Assembly: GCF_009834565.1 (NCBI RefSeq)
Contig: NZ_CP019428.1
Span: 5,022,001 to 5,086,000 of the forward strand
Length of the DNA: 64,000 bases
Direction: 5' to 3'
Source of the DNA: Pseudomonas sp. R76
Lineage (GTDB): Bacteria; Pseudomonadota; Gammaproteobacteria; Pseudomonadales; Pseudomonadaceae
The translations under genes were made by a program, and so were the position numbers. The notes beneath the pieces were generated by a model. The model saw nothing but the letters and a program-made list of their open reading frames with translations, made no database searches and was not told where the DNA came from. Shown one piece after another: positions 46,878-54,871 of this stretch. How positions within the stretch are numbered: position 1 is the stretch's first letter; each line of letters opens with the position of its first letter.

Positions 46878-48104
46878 ATGAACGATTCGGTCGGTAAAAA
46901 CCCGATGAATACAGCGCTGGCCTGGGTAAACGGCAGTGACGCCCCGGAAAAGAGCAGCCTCGACCTGGGTTTCATGGCACTGACCGACTGCGCCTCGCTG
47001 GTGGTCGCCGCCACCCAGGGTTTCGCGCAACCTTACGGCCTCACGCTGAACCTCAAACGCCAAACGTCCTGGGCCAACCTGCGCGACAAACTGGTCAGCG
47101 GTGAACTGGACGCCGCCCATAGCCTGTATGGGTTGATCTACGCCGTGCACTTGGGCATTGGCGGCGTCGCGCCCACCGACATGGCCGTGTTGATGGGGCT
47201 CAACCAGAACGGCCAGAGCATCAACCTGTCCCATGGCCTGCAACAGCAGGGCGTGACCACTCCTGAGGCATTGGATCGCCACGTGCACCAAAGCCGAACA
47301 AAACTGACCTTCGCCCAGACCTTTCCCACTGGCACCCACGCCATGTGGCTGTATTACTGGCTGGCGAGCCAAGGTATTCATCCGTTGCAGGACGTCGACA
47401 GTGTGGTGGTGCCACCGCCGCAGATGGTCGCGCACCTGCAAGCCGGGCGCATCGATGGGTTTTGTGTCGGCGAGCCCTGGTGTGCCAGCGCGGTCAAGCA
47501 GAACCAGGGGTTCACGCTGGCGACCACTCAGGCGATCTGGCCGGACCATCCGGAAAAAGTTTTAGGCTGTACCCAGGCCTTCGTCGATCAATACCCGAAC
47601 ACCGCCCGCGTGCTGGTCATGGCGATTCTCGAAGCCAGCCGCTTTATCGAAGCCAGCCAGGAGAACCGCCGCTCCACCGCGCAATTGCTCAGCGCCCGTG
47701 ACTACCTGGATGCACCGCTGGACTGCATCGAGCCGCGCCTCCTCGGCGCCTATGACGACGGCCTCGGCAACCAGTGGCAAGACCCGCATGCCCTGCGGTT
47801 TTTCGGCAATGGCGAGGTGAACCTGCCTTACCTCTGCGACGGCATGTGGTTCATGACCCAGTTTCGGCGCTGGGGCTTGCTGCGCGAAGACCCGGACTAC
47901 CTCGGCATCGCGCGCCAGGTGCAGCAACTGGAGCTGTATCGCCAGGCCGCCGCTGCCGTCGGCGTGCCGGCAACCGTGCAGGACATGCGCAGCAGCCAAT
48001 TGATCGACGGCAAAATCTGGGACGGCTCCGACCCCGCCGCCTATGCCCGCAGCTTCCGCTTGCACGCCATGGCGGACGCTACCAGCCGCCAGGCGTTGCG
48101 CTGA
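46878..48104 (+). CDS. nasS: Nitrate-sensing protein NasS (NrtA/CmpA-like, cytoplasmic)
   Basis: 408 aa from ATG 46878. Related to nitrate/bicarbonate ABC binding proteins (LGFMALTDCASLVVAATQGF; LDAAHSLYGLIYAVHLGIGG; VDSVVVPPPQMVAHLQAGRIDGFCVGEPW) but without a signal peptide, so it stays in the cytoplasm. In known systems NasS holds NasT inactive until nitrate or nitrite binds. nasT starts 13 bases downstream. In-frame GTG 46872 and TTG 46875 just upstream make the exact start slightly uncertain. Confidence 0.92.
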   Translation: MNDSVGKNPMNTALAWVNGSDAPEKSSLDLGFMALTDCASLVVAATQGFAQPYGLTLNLKRQTSWANLRDKLVSGELDAAHSLYGLIYAVHLGIGGVAPTDMAVLMGLNQNGQSINLSHGLQQQGVTTPEALDRHVHQSRTKLTFAQTFPTGTHAMWLYYWLASQGIHPLQDVDSVVVPPPQMVAHLQAGRIDGFCVGEPWCASAVKQNQGFTLATTQAIWPDHPEKVLGCTQAFVDQYPNTARVLVMAILEASRFIEASQENRRSTAQLLSARDYLDAPLDCIEPRLLGAYDDGLGNQWQDPHALRFFGNGEVNLPYLCDGMWFMTQFRRWGLLREDPDYLGIARQVQQLELYRQAAAAVGVPATVQDMRSSQLIDGKIWDGSDPAAYARSFRLHAMADATSRQALR

Positions 48105-48117
48105 CAGGACGACGACT

Positions 48118-48693
48118 ATGTTGCGAATCCTGTTGATCAACGACACCCCGCGCAAGGTCGGGCGCCTCAAAGCTGCATTGATCGAGGCCGGATTCGAGGT
48201 CATCGATGAGTCCGGCCTGACCATCGACCTGCCCGCGCGCGTCGAAACGGTGCGCCCGGACGTGATCCTGATCGATACCGAGTCACCCGGCCGCGACGTG
48301 ATGGAGCAAGTGGTGCTGGTCAGCCGCGACCAGCCGCGGCCGATTGTGATGTTTACCGACGAGCACGACCCCAATGTGATGCGTCAGGCGATCAAGTCCG
48401 GGGTCAGCGCCTACATCGTCGAAGGCATCCAGGCCCAGCGCCTGCAACCGATCCTCGACGTGGCCATGGCCCGCTTTGAAAGCGACCAGGCGCTGCGCGC
48501 CCAGCTCCAGGCGCGCGATCAGCAGTTGGCCGAGCGTAAACGCATCGAACTGGCCAAGGGCATGCTGATGAAAATGAAGCACTGCAATGAAGAAGAGGCC
48601 TACACCCTGATGCGCCGCCAAGCGATGAGCCGCCAGCAGAAACTGATCCAGGTGGCGGAGCAGATCATCGCCATGAGCGAGTTGCTCGGCTGA
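48118..48693 (+). CDS. nasT: NasT, ANTAR-domain transcription antiterminator
   Basis: 191 aa from ATG 48118. Receiver-like domain (RPDVILIDTESPGRDV with the Asp site) and a C-terminal ANTAR RNA-binding domain (AERKRIELAKGMLMKMKHC; EEEAYTLMRRQAM). In characterised NasS-NasT systems, nitrate frees NasT to bind hexaloop hairpins and stop formation of a leader terminator. Two such leaders are visible downstream (48807-48893 and 51956-52065), so its targets can be read in this sequence. Confidence 0.95.
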   Translation: MLRILLINDTPRKVGRLKAALIEAGFEVIDESGLTIDLPARVETVRPDVILIDTESPGRDVMEQVVLVSRDQPRPIVMFTDEHDPNVMRQAIKSGVSAYIVEGIQAQRLQPILDVAMARFESDQALRAQLQARDQQLAERKRIELAKGMLMKMKHCNEEEAYTLMRRQAMSRQQKLIQVAEQIIAMSELLG

Positions 48694-48716
48694 TCCGGCG
48701 CACGTTTTGCGTAGGC

Positions 48717-48765
48717 GACGCGGAGCGTCACAGGGTGCATTCCCACGCGGAGCGTGGGAACGATC
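48717..48765. repeat. Half REP, family 2
   Basis: GACGCGGAGCGTCAC and TCCCACGCGGAGCGTGGGAACGATC cores are present, each a small palindrome. The matching GATCGTTCCCACGC arm is missing. It ends 14 bp upstream of the sigma-54 promoter. Confidence 0.8.
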
Positions 48766-48779
48766 AGGATCAACGCGTT

Positions 48780-48796
48780 TTGGCGCAGCTCTTGCT
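48780..48796 (+). promoter_or_regulatory. Sigma-54 promoter of the nasA unit
   Basis: TTGGCGCAGCTCTTGCT fits TGGCAC-N5-TTGCW with GG at -24 and GC at -12 (10 bp between). Predicted start near 48807, placing the first hexaloop hairpin at the very 5' end of the RNA. Confidence 0.78.
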
Positions 48797-48806
48797 AAGC
48801 ATTCAT

Positions 48807-48893
48807 CACAGGTAACCAACGGCGGTTGCCCCTTCTACGACAAAGACGTCGCCCATCCGGTTTGCCCTTGCGAACCCGGTGGCGGCGTTTTTT
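48807..48893 (+). promoter_or_regulatory. NasT-responsive leader 1: two ANTAR hexaloop hairpins and terminator
   Basis: P1: GGTAACC (48811-48817), loop AACGGC, GGTTGCC (48824-48830). P2: CGAC (48838-48841), loop AAAGAC, GTCG (48848-48851). Both loops have A at 1 and G at 4, the conserved ANTAR contacts. The terminator runs 48846-48888 (imperfect long stem, loop CCTT) with TTTTTT at 48888-48893. Its 5' arm shares 48846-48851 with P2, so P2 bound by NasT and the terminator are mutually exclusive. nasA starts 97 bp later. Confidence 0.85.
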
Positions 48894-48989
48894 CGTTTTG
48901 GCCCCAGAGCCTGGGGCCGGTGGGGTGGCCTTCAACCGGCGGCCCCATCACTTGGCCTTCTTACAAGACCCCAACCGTTGAGGTGCGTG

Positions 48990-50201
48990 ATGAAATCAAG
49001 CTTCTGGAAATCCGGGCACACCCCGACCCTGTTTGCCGCGTTCCTGTATTTCGACCTGAGTTTCATGGTCTGGTACTTGTTGGGCCCACTGGCGGTGCAG
49101 ATCGCCGCCGACCTGCACCTGACCACTCAACAGCGCGGCCTGGTGGTGGCCACGCCGATCCTGGCCGGCGCCGTGTTGCGCTTTCTGATGGGCATGCTGG
49201 CCGACAAACTGTCGCCCAAGACCGCCGGGCTGATTGGCCAGGTGATTGTGATTGCCGCGCTGTTCGGCGCGTGGAAACTTGGCATCCACAGCTACGAGCA
49301 AGCCTTGCTCCTGGGCATGTTCCTGGGCATGGCCGGCGCGTCGTTTGCGGTCGCCCTGCCCCTGGCGTCCCAGTGGTATCCGGCTGAACACCAAGGCAAG
49401 GCCATGGGCATCGCCGGTGCCGGCAACTCCGGAACAGTGTTTGCGGCCTTGCTCGCACCGGTGCTGGCGGCCGCGTTTGGCTGGAGCAATGTGTTCGGCT
49501 TCGCGCTGATTCCCTTGGTGATCACCCTGGTCGTCTTCGCTTGGCTGGCGCGCAATGCCCCTGAACGCCCGAAAGCCAAATCCATGGCCGACTACTTCAA
49601 GGCGCTGGGCGACCGCGACAGCTGGTGGTTCATGTTCTTCTACAGCGTGACGTTCGGCGGCTTTATCGGCCTGGCCAGCGCCCTGCCCGGCTACTTCAAC
49701 GACCAGTACGGCCTGAGCCCGGTGACGGCCGGCTACTACACCGCCGCCTGTGTGTTTGGCGGCAGTTTGATGCGCCCATTGGGTGGCGCCCTGGCCGACC
49801 GTTTCGGCGGGATTCGCACCCTGCTCGGCATGTACAGCGTGGCGGCCATCTGCATCGCCGCGGTGGGTTTCAATCTGCCAAGTTCTTACGCGGCCCTGGC
49901 ACTTTTCGTCTGCACCATGCTCGGCCTTGGCGCAGGAAATGGCGCCGTGTTCCAACTGGTGCCCCAGCGTTTTCGCCGTGAAATCGGCGTGATGACCGGC
50001 CTGATCGGCATGGCCGGCGGTATCGGCGGCTTCGCCCTCGCCGCCGGCATGGGCGCGATCAAACAAAGCACCGGCAGTTATCAGATCGCCCTGTGGTTGT
50101 TCGCCAGCCTGGGCGTGCTGGCCTGGTTTGGCCTGCACGGCGTTAAACGTCGCTGGAGAACCACCTGGGGTTCGGCCGCCGTGACCGCCGCGCGCGTCTG
50201 A
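48990..50201 (+). CDS. nasA: Nitrate/nitrite transporter, MFS NarK/NasA family
   Basis: 403 aa from ATG 48990; GAGGTG precedes it, and the longer upstream frame runs back through the leader terminator. 12 membrane helices. Nitrate signature segments are present: FLGMAGASFAVALPLASQWY (first) and MLGLGAGNGAVFQLVPQRF (second). MGMLADKLSPKTAG is the MFS loop. The stop TGA overlaps the ATG of the next gene (TGATG), so translation is coupled. Confidence 0.94.
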   Translation: MKSSFWKSGHTPTLFAAFLYFDLSFMVWYLLGPLAVQIAADLHLTTQQRGLVVATPILAGAVLRFLMGMLADKLSPKTAGLIGQVIVIAALFGAWKLGIHSYEQALLLGMFLGMAGASFAVALPLASQWYPAEHQGKAMGIAGAGNSGTVFAALLAPVLAAAFGWSNVFGFALIPLVITLVVFAWLARNAPERPKAKSMADYFKALGDRDSWWFMFFYSVTFGGFIGLASALPGYFNDQYGLSPVTAGYYTAACVFGGSLMRPLGGALADRFGGIRTLLGMYSVAAICIAAVGFNLPSSYAALALFVCTMLGLGAGNGAVFQLVPQRFRREIGVMTGLIGMAGGIGGFALAAGMGAIKQSTGSYQIALWLFASLGVLAWFGLHGVKRRWRTTWGSAAVTAARV

Positions 50202-51871
50202 TGGGCCTGCAACTGAGCGTCGCCCACGCCAGCGCCATCGGCCCTCGGGCGGAAAACCAGGATGCGCTGCGCGTGGTCACACCAGTGGCCGAACTGGCGG
50301 CGAGCAAGGGTTACTTGTGCGCCATCGCCGATGGCGTCAGCCAATGCGCCGATGGCGGCCTGGCCGCGCGCTCGACCTTGCAGGCGCTGGCGCTGGACTA
50401 CTACGCCACGCCGCAAACCTGGGGCGTGGCGCAGGCGCTTGAACGTTTGTTGCTGGCGCAAAACCGCTGGCTGCAAGCCAACGGCGGTGGCCAGCCGCTG
50501 CTGACCACCCTGAGCGCCCTGGTGTTTCGCGGCCAACGTTTCACCCTCGCGCATGTCGGTGATTGCCGGGTGTATCGCTGGCTCGACGGCGAGTTGCAGC
50601 GCATCACTGAAGACCATGTGTGGGAGCAGCCGGGCATGCAGCATGTGCTCAAGCGCGCCCTCGGCCTGGACCAACACCTGGTGCTGGATTTTCTCGACGG
50701 CGAACTGCGTGCCGGCGAATGCTTCCTGATGCTCAGCGATGGCGTATGGGCGACCTTGGGTGATCACAGCATCAGCGCGATCCTGCGCGAGCAAACCGAT
50801 CTCGATGTGGCGGTGAATACCCTGGTCAACGCCGCGCACCTGGCCGCCAGCCAAGACAATGCCAGCGCGCTGCTGGTGCGCATCGACCAACTCGGCGCCG
50901 CCACCCTCGGCGATGCATTGGTGCAGCTGCAGCAATGGCCGCTGCCACCGCCGCTGAAGCCCGGGCAACGTTTTGAAGGCTGGCAGGTTGAAAGCGTTGT
51001 GGCGCAGAGCCGGCAGTCCTTGCTGTATCGGGTACGCGATGCCCAGCAGCAGCCGTGGCTGCTGAAAACCTTGCCGCTCAGCCGCGACGATGACAGCGAC
51101 GCCGGCCAAGCCTTGTTGTCGGAGGAATGGTTTCTGCGCCGGGTGGCCGGGCGCGCGTTTCCAGAAGCCCACGCCGCCAGTGGGCGCCAGCATTTGTACT
51201 ACGTGATGCGTGAATATCCGGGGCAAACCCTCGCGCAACTGTTTCAACAGCAAGGTCCATTGCCCCTGGCGCAATGGCAGTCCATCGCCGAGCGGTTGCT
51301 GCGGGCGGTGGGCCTGCTGCATCGACGGCAGATCCTGCACCGTGACATCAAGCCGGAAAACCTGCTGCTGGGCGACGATGGCGAACTGCGGGTGCTGGAT
51401 TTCGGCTTGGCCTACTGCCCGGGGCTTTCCGAAGACCGCGCCCACCTGCTGCCCGGCACCCCGAGTTTTATCGCTCCGGAAGCATTCGGCGGGGAGCCGC
51501 CTACGCCGCAACAGGATTTGTACAGTGTCGGCGTCACGCTCTATTACCTGCTGACCGGGCATTATCCCTACGGTGAAATCGAAGCCTTCCAACGGCCGCG
51601 TTTCGCCCAGCCAGTCAGCGCCAGTCGCTACCGCCCCGACTTGCCGGACGGGTTGCCGCTGAGTCTGGAGCGCGCCGTGGCGGCGCAACCGGCGCAACGT
51701 TATGAAACCGCCGAAGAGTGGCTGCTGGCGCTGGAGCAGGCAGACCGCCGTGAATTAAGCGTGCGACCACGACCGTTGCTGGAGAGCGAGCCGCTCAAGG
51801 TCTGGCAAACCCTGGCCACGGTTTCGCTGCTGATCAACCTGGTGCTGGTGTATTGGTTGCTGCACCACTAA
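50201..51871 (+). CDS. Bifunctional PP2C phosphatase / Ser-Thr protein kinase, membrane-anchored
   Basis: 556 aa. The N-terminal PP2C domain (about 1-235) has RAENQDA, CAIADGVSQ, VGDCRVYRW, LMLSDGVWATL and SQDNAS. The kinase domain (about 260-525) has HRDIKPENLLL, DFGLAY and an APEAF activation segment, with a Lys in WLLKTL. The P-loop region reads VVAQSRQSLLY and lacks the usual glycines. A C-terminal helix (LATVSLLINLVLVYWLLHH) anchors it with both domains in the cytoplasm. Within the nitrate operon, its substrate is unknown; PA1782 holds the same place in P. aeruginosa. Confidence 0.92.
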   Translation: MGLQLSVAHASAIGPRAENQDALRVVTPVAELAASKGYLCAIADGVSQCADGGLAARSTLQALALDYYATPQTWGVAQALERLLLAQNRWLQANGGGQPLLTTLSALVFRGQRFTLAHVGDCRVYRWLDGELQRITEDHVWEQPGMQHVLKRALGLDQHLVLDFLDGELRAGECFLMLSDGVWATLGDHSISAILREQTDLDVAVNTLVNAAHLAASQDNASALLVRIDQLGAATLGDALVQLQQWPLPPPLKPGQRFEGWQVESVVAQSRQSLLYRVRDAQQQPWLLKTLPLSRDDDSDAGQALLSEEWFLRRVAGRAFPEAHAASGRQHLYYVMREYPGQTLAQLFQQQGPLPLAQWQSIAERLLRAVGLLHRRQILHRDIKPENLLLGDDGELRVLDFGLAYCPGLSEDRAHLLPGTPSFIAPEAFGGEPPTPQQDLYSVGVTLYYLLTGHYPYGEIEAFQRPRFAQPVSASRYRPDLPDGLPLSLERAVAAQPAQRYETAEEWLLALEQADRRELSVRPRPLLESEPLKVWQTLATVSLLINLVLVYWLLHH

Positions 51872-51928
51872 AGGGCGATTTCCCACACGATTTCGATGGC
51901 AACCCAACTAAACCGGGCGCCTGGCGAC

Positions 51929-51945
51929 TTGGCACAACCGCTGCA
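51929..51945 (+). promoter_or_regulatory. Sigma-54 promoter of the nirB unit
   Basis: TTGGCACAACCGCTGCA: TGGCAC-N5-CTGCA with GG at -24 and GC at -12, close to consensus. Predicted start near 51956. The TTCATCA sequence at the start point also occurs at the nasA promoter. Confidence 0.82.
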
Positions 51946-51955
51946 TTACTTTCAT

Positions 51956-52065
51956 CAACAACACACACATAGCCGCCCCTTCAACGTCGAAGGGTCGAGC
52001 TTCCCGAGAGAACGGGACCGGACAAAGGTGTCCTCGCCAGGTAACTGGCGGGGACGCCTTTTTTT
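51956..52065 (+). promoter_or_regulatory. NasT-responsive leader 2: three hexaloop hairpins and terminator
   Basis: Hairpin A: CCCTTC (51977-51982), loop AACGTC, GAAGGG (51989-51994). Hairpin B: TCCCG (52002-52006), loop AGAGAA, CGGGA (52013-52017). Hairpin C: GGAC (52020-52023), loop AAAGGT, GTCC (52030-52033). All loops have A1 and G4. The terminator has a 16-bp stem (52025-52040 with 52045-52060, two G-U pairs), loop GTAA, and TTTTTTT at 52059-52065. Its 5' arm overlaps hairpin C. Loops A and C match leader 1 (AACG, AAAG); hairpin B is extra. Confidence 0.85.
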
Positions 52066-52103
52066 GTTTGCACGGAATTTGTCGAGCCATTGCGGAGAAC
52101 GAC

Positions 52104-54557
52104 ATGAAAAAACTCAAATTGGTGATGATCGGCAACGGCATGGCCGGGGTTCGCACCCTTGAAGAATTGCTCAAGCTGAGCAGCGACCTGTACGACATCA
52201 CCGTGTTCGGCGCCGAGCCCCACACCAACTACAACCGCATCCTGCTGTCGCCGGTGCTGGCCGGTGAGCAGACCTTCGAAGAGATCGTGCTCAACGACCT
52301 GAGTTGGTACCTGGATAACCACATCAAATTGTTGCTCAACCGCAAAGTGGTGCAGATCGACCGGGTCAAACGCATTGTGATTGCCGAAGACGGCACCGAA
52401 GCCGAATACGACCGCCTGCTGATTGCCACCGGTTCGACTCCTTTTATCTTGCCGATCCCCGGCAACACCTTGCAGGGCGTAATCGGCTACCGCGACATCG
52501 CCGACACCCAAGCCATGATCGACACCGCCAAGACCCACAAGCACGCCGTGGTTATTGGCGGCGGCCTGCTCGGCCTGGAAGCCGCCAACGGCCTGATGCT
52601 GCGCGGTATGCACGTGACCGTGGTGCACATCGGCGAGTGGCTGCTGGAGCGGCAACTGGACAAGACCAGCGGCCAGTTGCTGCAAACCGAACTGGAAAGC
52701 CGTGGCCTGGTGTTCCGCCTGTGCGAACAGACCCAGGCGCTGCATGACGCCGGCAATGGCCGCGTCGGTTCGGTGCAATTCAAGAACGGCGACATCATCC
52801 CCGCCGACCTGGTGGTGATGGCGGCCGGCATCCGCCCTAACACTGAGCTCGCGGAAAAATCCGGCATCCCGTGCAACCGTGGGATTCTGGTCAACGACAC
52901 CCTGCAAACCTACGACCCGCGCATCTATGCGATTGGCGAGTGCGCCAGCCACCGTGGCATCGCTTATGGCTTGGTCGCGCCGCTGTTCGAACAGGCCAAG
53001 GTCTGCGCCAACCACTTGGCGCAGTTGGGCTTTGCCACTTACAAAGGCTCGGTGACCTCGACCAAGTTGAAGGTGACCGGTATCGACCTGTTCTCCGCCG
53101 GCGACTTCATGGGCGGCGAAGGCACCGAGACCATCACCCTCTCCGACCCGATTGGCGGCGTGTATAAAAAACTGGTGATCAAGGACGACATCCTGGTCGG
53201 CGCCTGCTTGTACGGCGATACGGCGGATGGCGGTTGGTATTTCCGCCAGATCCGTGAGAACCACGCGATTGGTGAGATTCGCGATCACTTGATGTTCGGT
53301 GAAAATGCTCTGGGCGATGTAGGCCATCAAGGCCAGGACAAAGCCATGAGCATGGCCGACAACGCCGAAGTCTGCGGTTGTAACGGCGTGTGCAAAGGCA
53401 CCATCGTCAAGGCGATCCAGGAACACGGGCTGTTCAGCGTCGACGAGGTCAAGAAACACACCAAGGCCGCCAGCTCTTGCGGTTCCTGTGCCGGGCTGGT
53501 GGAACAGATCCTGATCAATACCGTGGGCGGTGCCGCCGACGTCAAACCGAAAAGCGAAAAGGCCATTTGCGGTTGCAGCGACCTCAACCATGGGCAAATC
53601 CGCCAAGCCATCCGCGACCAGCATCTGCTGACCATCGCCGGCACCATGAGCTACCTGAACTGGCGCACGCCCAACGGCTGCGCCACCTGCCGCCCGGCTC
53701 TGAACTATTACCTGATCTCCACCTGGCCGGGTGAAGCCAAGGACGACCCGCAATCGCGCCTGATCAACGAACGCGCCCACGCCAATATTCAGAAAGACGG
53801 CACCTACTCCGTCGTCCCACGGATGTGGGGCGGTGTGACCAATCCGTCAGAGTTGCGGCGCATCGCTGACGTGGCTGACAAGTACAACGTGCCGATGGTC
53901 AAGGTCACCGGCGGCCAGCGCATCGACTTGCTGGGCATCAAGAAGCAGGACTTGCCCGGCGTGTGGAAAGACCTCGACATGCCGTCCGGGCACGCCTATG
54001 GCAAATCCATCCGCACCGTGAAGACCTGCGTCGGCAGCGAGTTCTGCCGCTTCGGCACACAGAACTCGACGCAGTTGGGCATTGAGCTGGAGCATGACCT
54101 GTTCAATATGTGGTCGCCGCACAAGGTCAAGCTGGCGGTGTCCGGCTGCCCACGCAATTGCTCGGAAGCCGGCATCAAGGACGTGGGAATAATCGGCGTC
54201 GACTCCGGCTGGGAGATGTACATCGGCGGCAACGGCGGGATCAAGACGGAAGTCGCAGAGTTCTTCGTCAAACTCAAAACCGCCGAAGAAGTGCGCGAAT
54301 ACAACGGCGCCTTCCTGCAGCTCTATCGCGAAGAAGCCTTCTACCTCGAGCGCACCGTGCACTACCTGCAACGCGTAGGCATGGAGCACATCAAGAAAGC
54401 CGTGCTGGAAGACCCGGCCCGGCGCCAGGCACTCAACGAGCGCCTGCAATTCTCGCTGTCGTTCGAGCAGGACCCGTGGAAAGAGCGCCTGGAGCAGCCG
54501 CTGCTGAAAAAGGAATTTGAAGTCATCCCCGTCAAACAGCTGGAGGTGCCGGCATGA
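52104..54557 (+). CDS. nirB: Assimilatory nitrite reductase large subunit
   Basis: Reduces nitrite to ammonium with NAD(P)H. 817 aa from ATG 52104, after a GGAG site. An FAD/NAD(P)-disulphide reductase-like N-terminus (VMIGNGMAGVRTLEELL; VVIGGGLLGLEAANGL) is followed by two BFD-like [2Fe-2S] domains (CGCNGVCKG, CGSCAG; CGCSD, CATCRP) and the sirohaem/[4Fe-4S] half (TCVGSEFCRFG and SGCPRNCSEAG provide the four Cys). The stop overlaps nirD by 4 bp. Confidence 0.96.
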   Translation: MKKLKLVMIGNGMAGVRTLEELLKLSSDLYDITVFGAEPHTNYNRILLSPVLAGEQTFEEIVLNDLSWYLDNHIKLLLNRKVVQIDRVKRIVIAEDGTEAEYDRLLIATGSTPFILPIPGNTLQGVIGYRDIADTQAMIDTAKTHKHAVVIGGGLLGLEAANGLMLRGMHVTVVHIGEWLLERQLDKTSGQLLQTELESRGLVFRLCEQTQALHDAGNGRVGSVQFKNGDIIPADLVVMAAGIRPNTELAEKSGIPCNRGILVNDTLQTYDPRIYAIGECASHRGIAYGLVAPLFEQAKVCANHLAQLGFATYKGSVTSTKLKVTGIDLFSAGDFMGGEGTETITLSDPIGGVYKKLVIKDDILVGACLYGDTADGGWYFRQIRENHAIGEIRDHLMFGENALGDVGHQGQDKAMSMADNAEVCGCNGVCKGTIVKAIQEHGLFSVDEVKKHTKAASSCGSCAGLVEQILINTVGGAADVKPKSEKAICGCSDLNHGQIRQAIRDQHLLTIAGTMSYLNWRTPNGCATCRPALNYYLISTWPGEAKDDPQSRLINERAHANIQKDGTYSVVPRMWGGVTNPSELRRIADVADKYNVPMVKVTGGQRIDLLGIKKQDLPGVWKDLDMPSGHAYGKSIRTVKTCVGSEFCRFGTQNSTQLGIELEHDLFNMWSPHKVKLAVSGCPRNCSEAGIKDVGIIGVDSGWEMYIGGNGGIKTEVAEFFVKLKTAEEVREYNGAFLQLYREEAFYLERTVHYLQRVGMEHIKKAVLEDPARRQALNERLQFSLSFEQDPWKERLEQPLLKKEFEVIPVKQLEVPA

Positions 54558-54871
54558 ACTGGCTGGATATCTGCGCCCTCGAAGAAATCAACGCCCTGGG
54601 CTCGCGCATCATCAATGGCCCAAAGGGTGACATCGCGATTTTCCGCACCAGTGACGACGAAGTGTTTGCCCTCGACGACCGCTGCCCGCACAAGGGCGGC
54701 CCACTGTCCCAAGGCTTGATCTACGGCAAGCGCGTGGCCTGCCCGCTGCACAACTGGCAGATTGATCTGGCCTCCGGCGAAGCCCAGGCGCCGGACATCG
54801 GCTGCGCCCACCATCACCCTGCCCGCGTGGAAAACGGCCGGGTCATGCTGGCCCTGCGGGACGCAGGTTGA
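54554..54871 (+). CDS. nirD: Nitrite reductase small subunit (Rieske-like)
   Basis: 105 aa. Rieske fold with CPHKGGPLSQG and CPLHNWQIDL, so Cys and His ligands are present, unlike some NirD proteins that lost their cluster. ATGA overlap with nirB and TGATG overlap with the next gene show tight coupling. Confidence 0.94.
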   Translation: MNWLDICALEEINALGSRIINGPKGDIAIFRTSDDEVFALDDRCPHKGGPLSQGLIYGKRVACPLHNWQIDLASGEAQAPDIGCAHHHPARVENGRVMLALRDAG

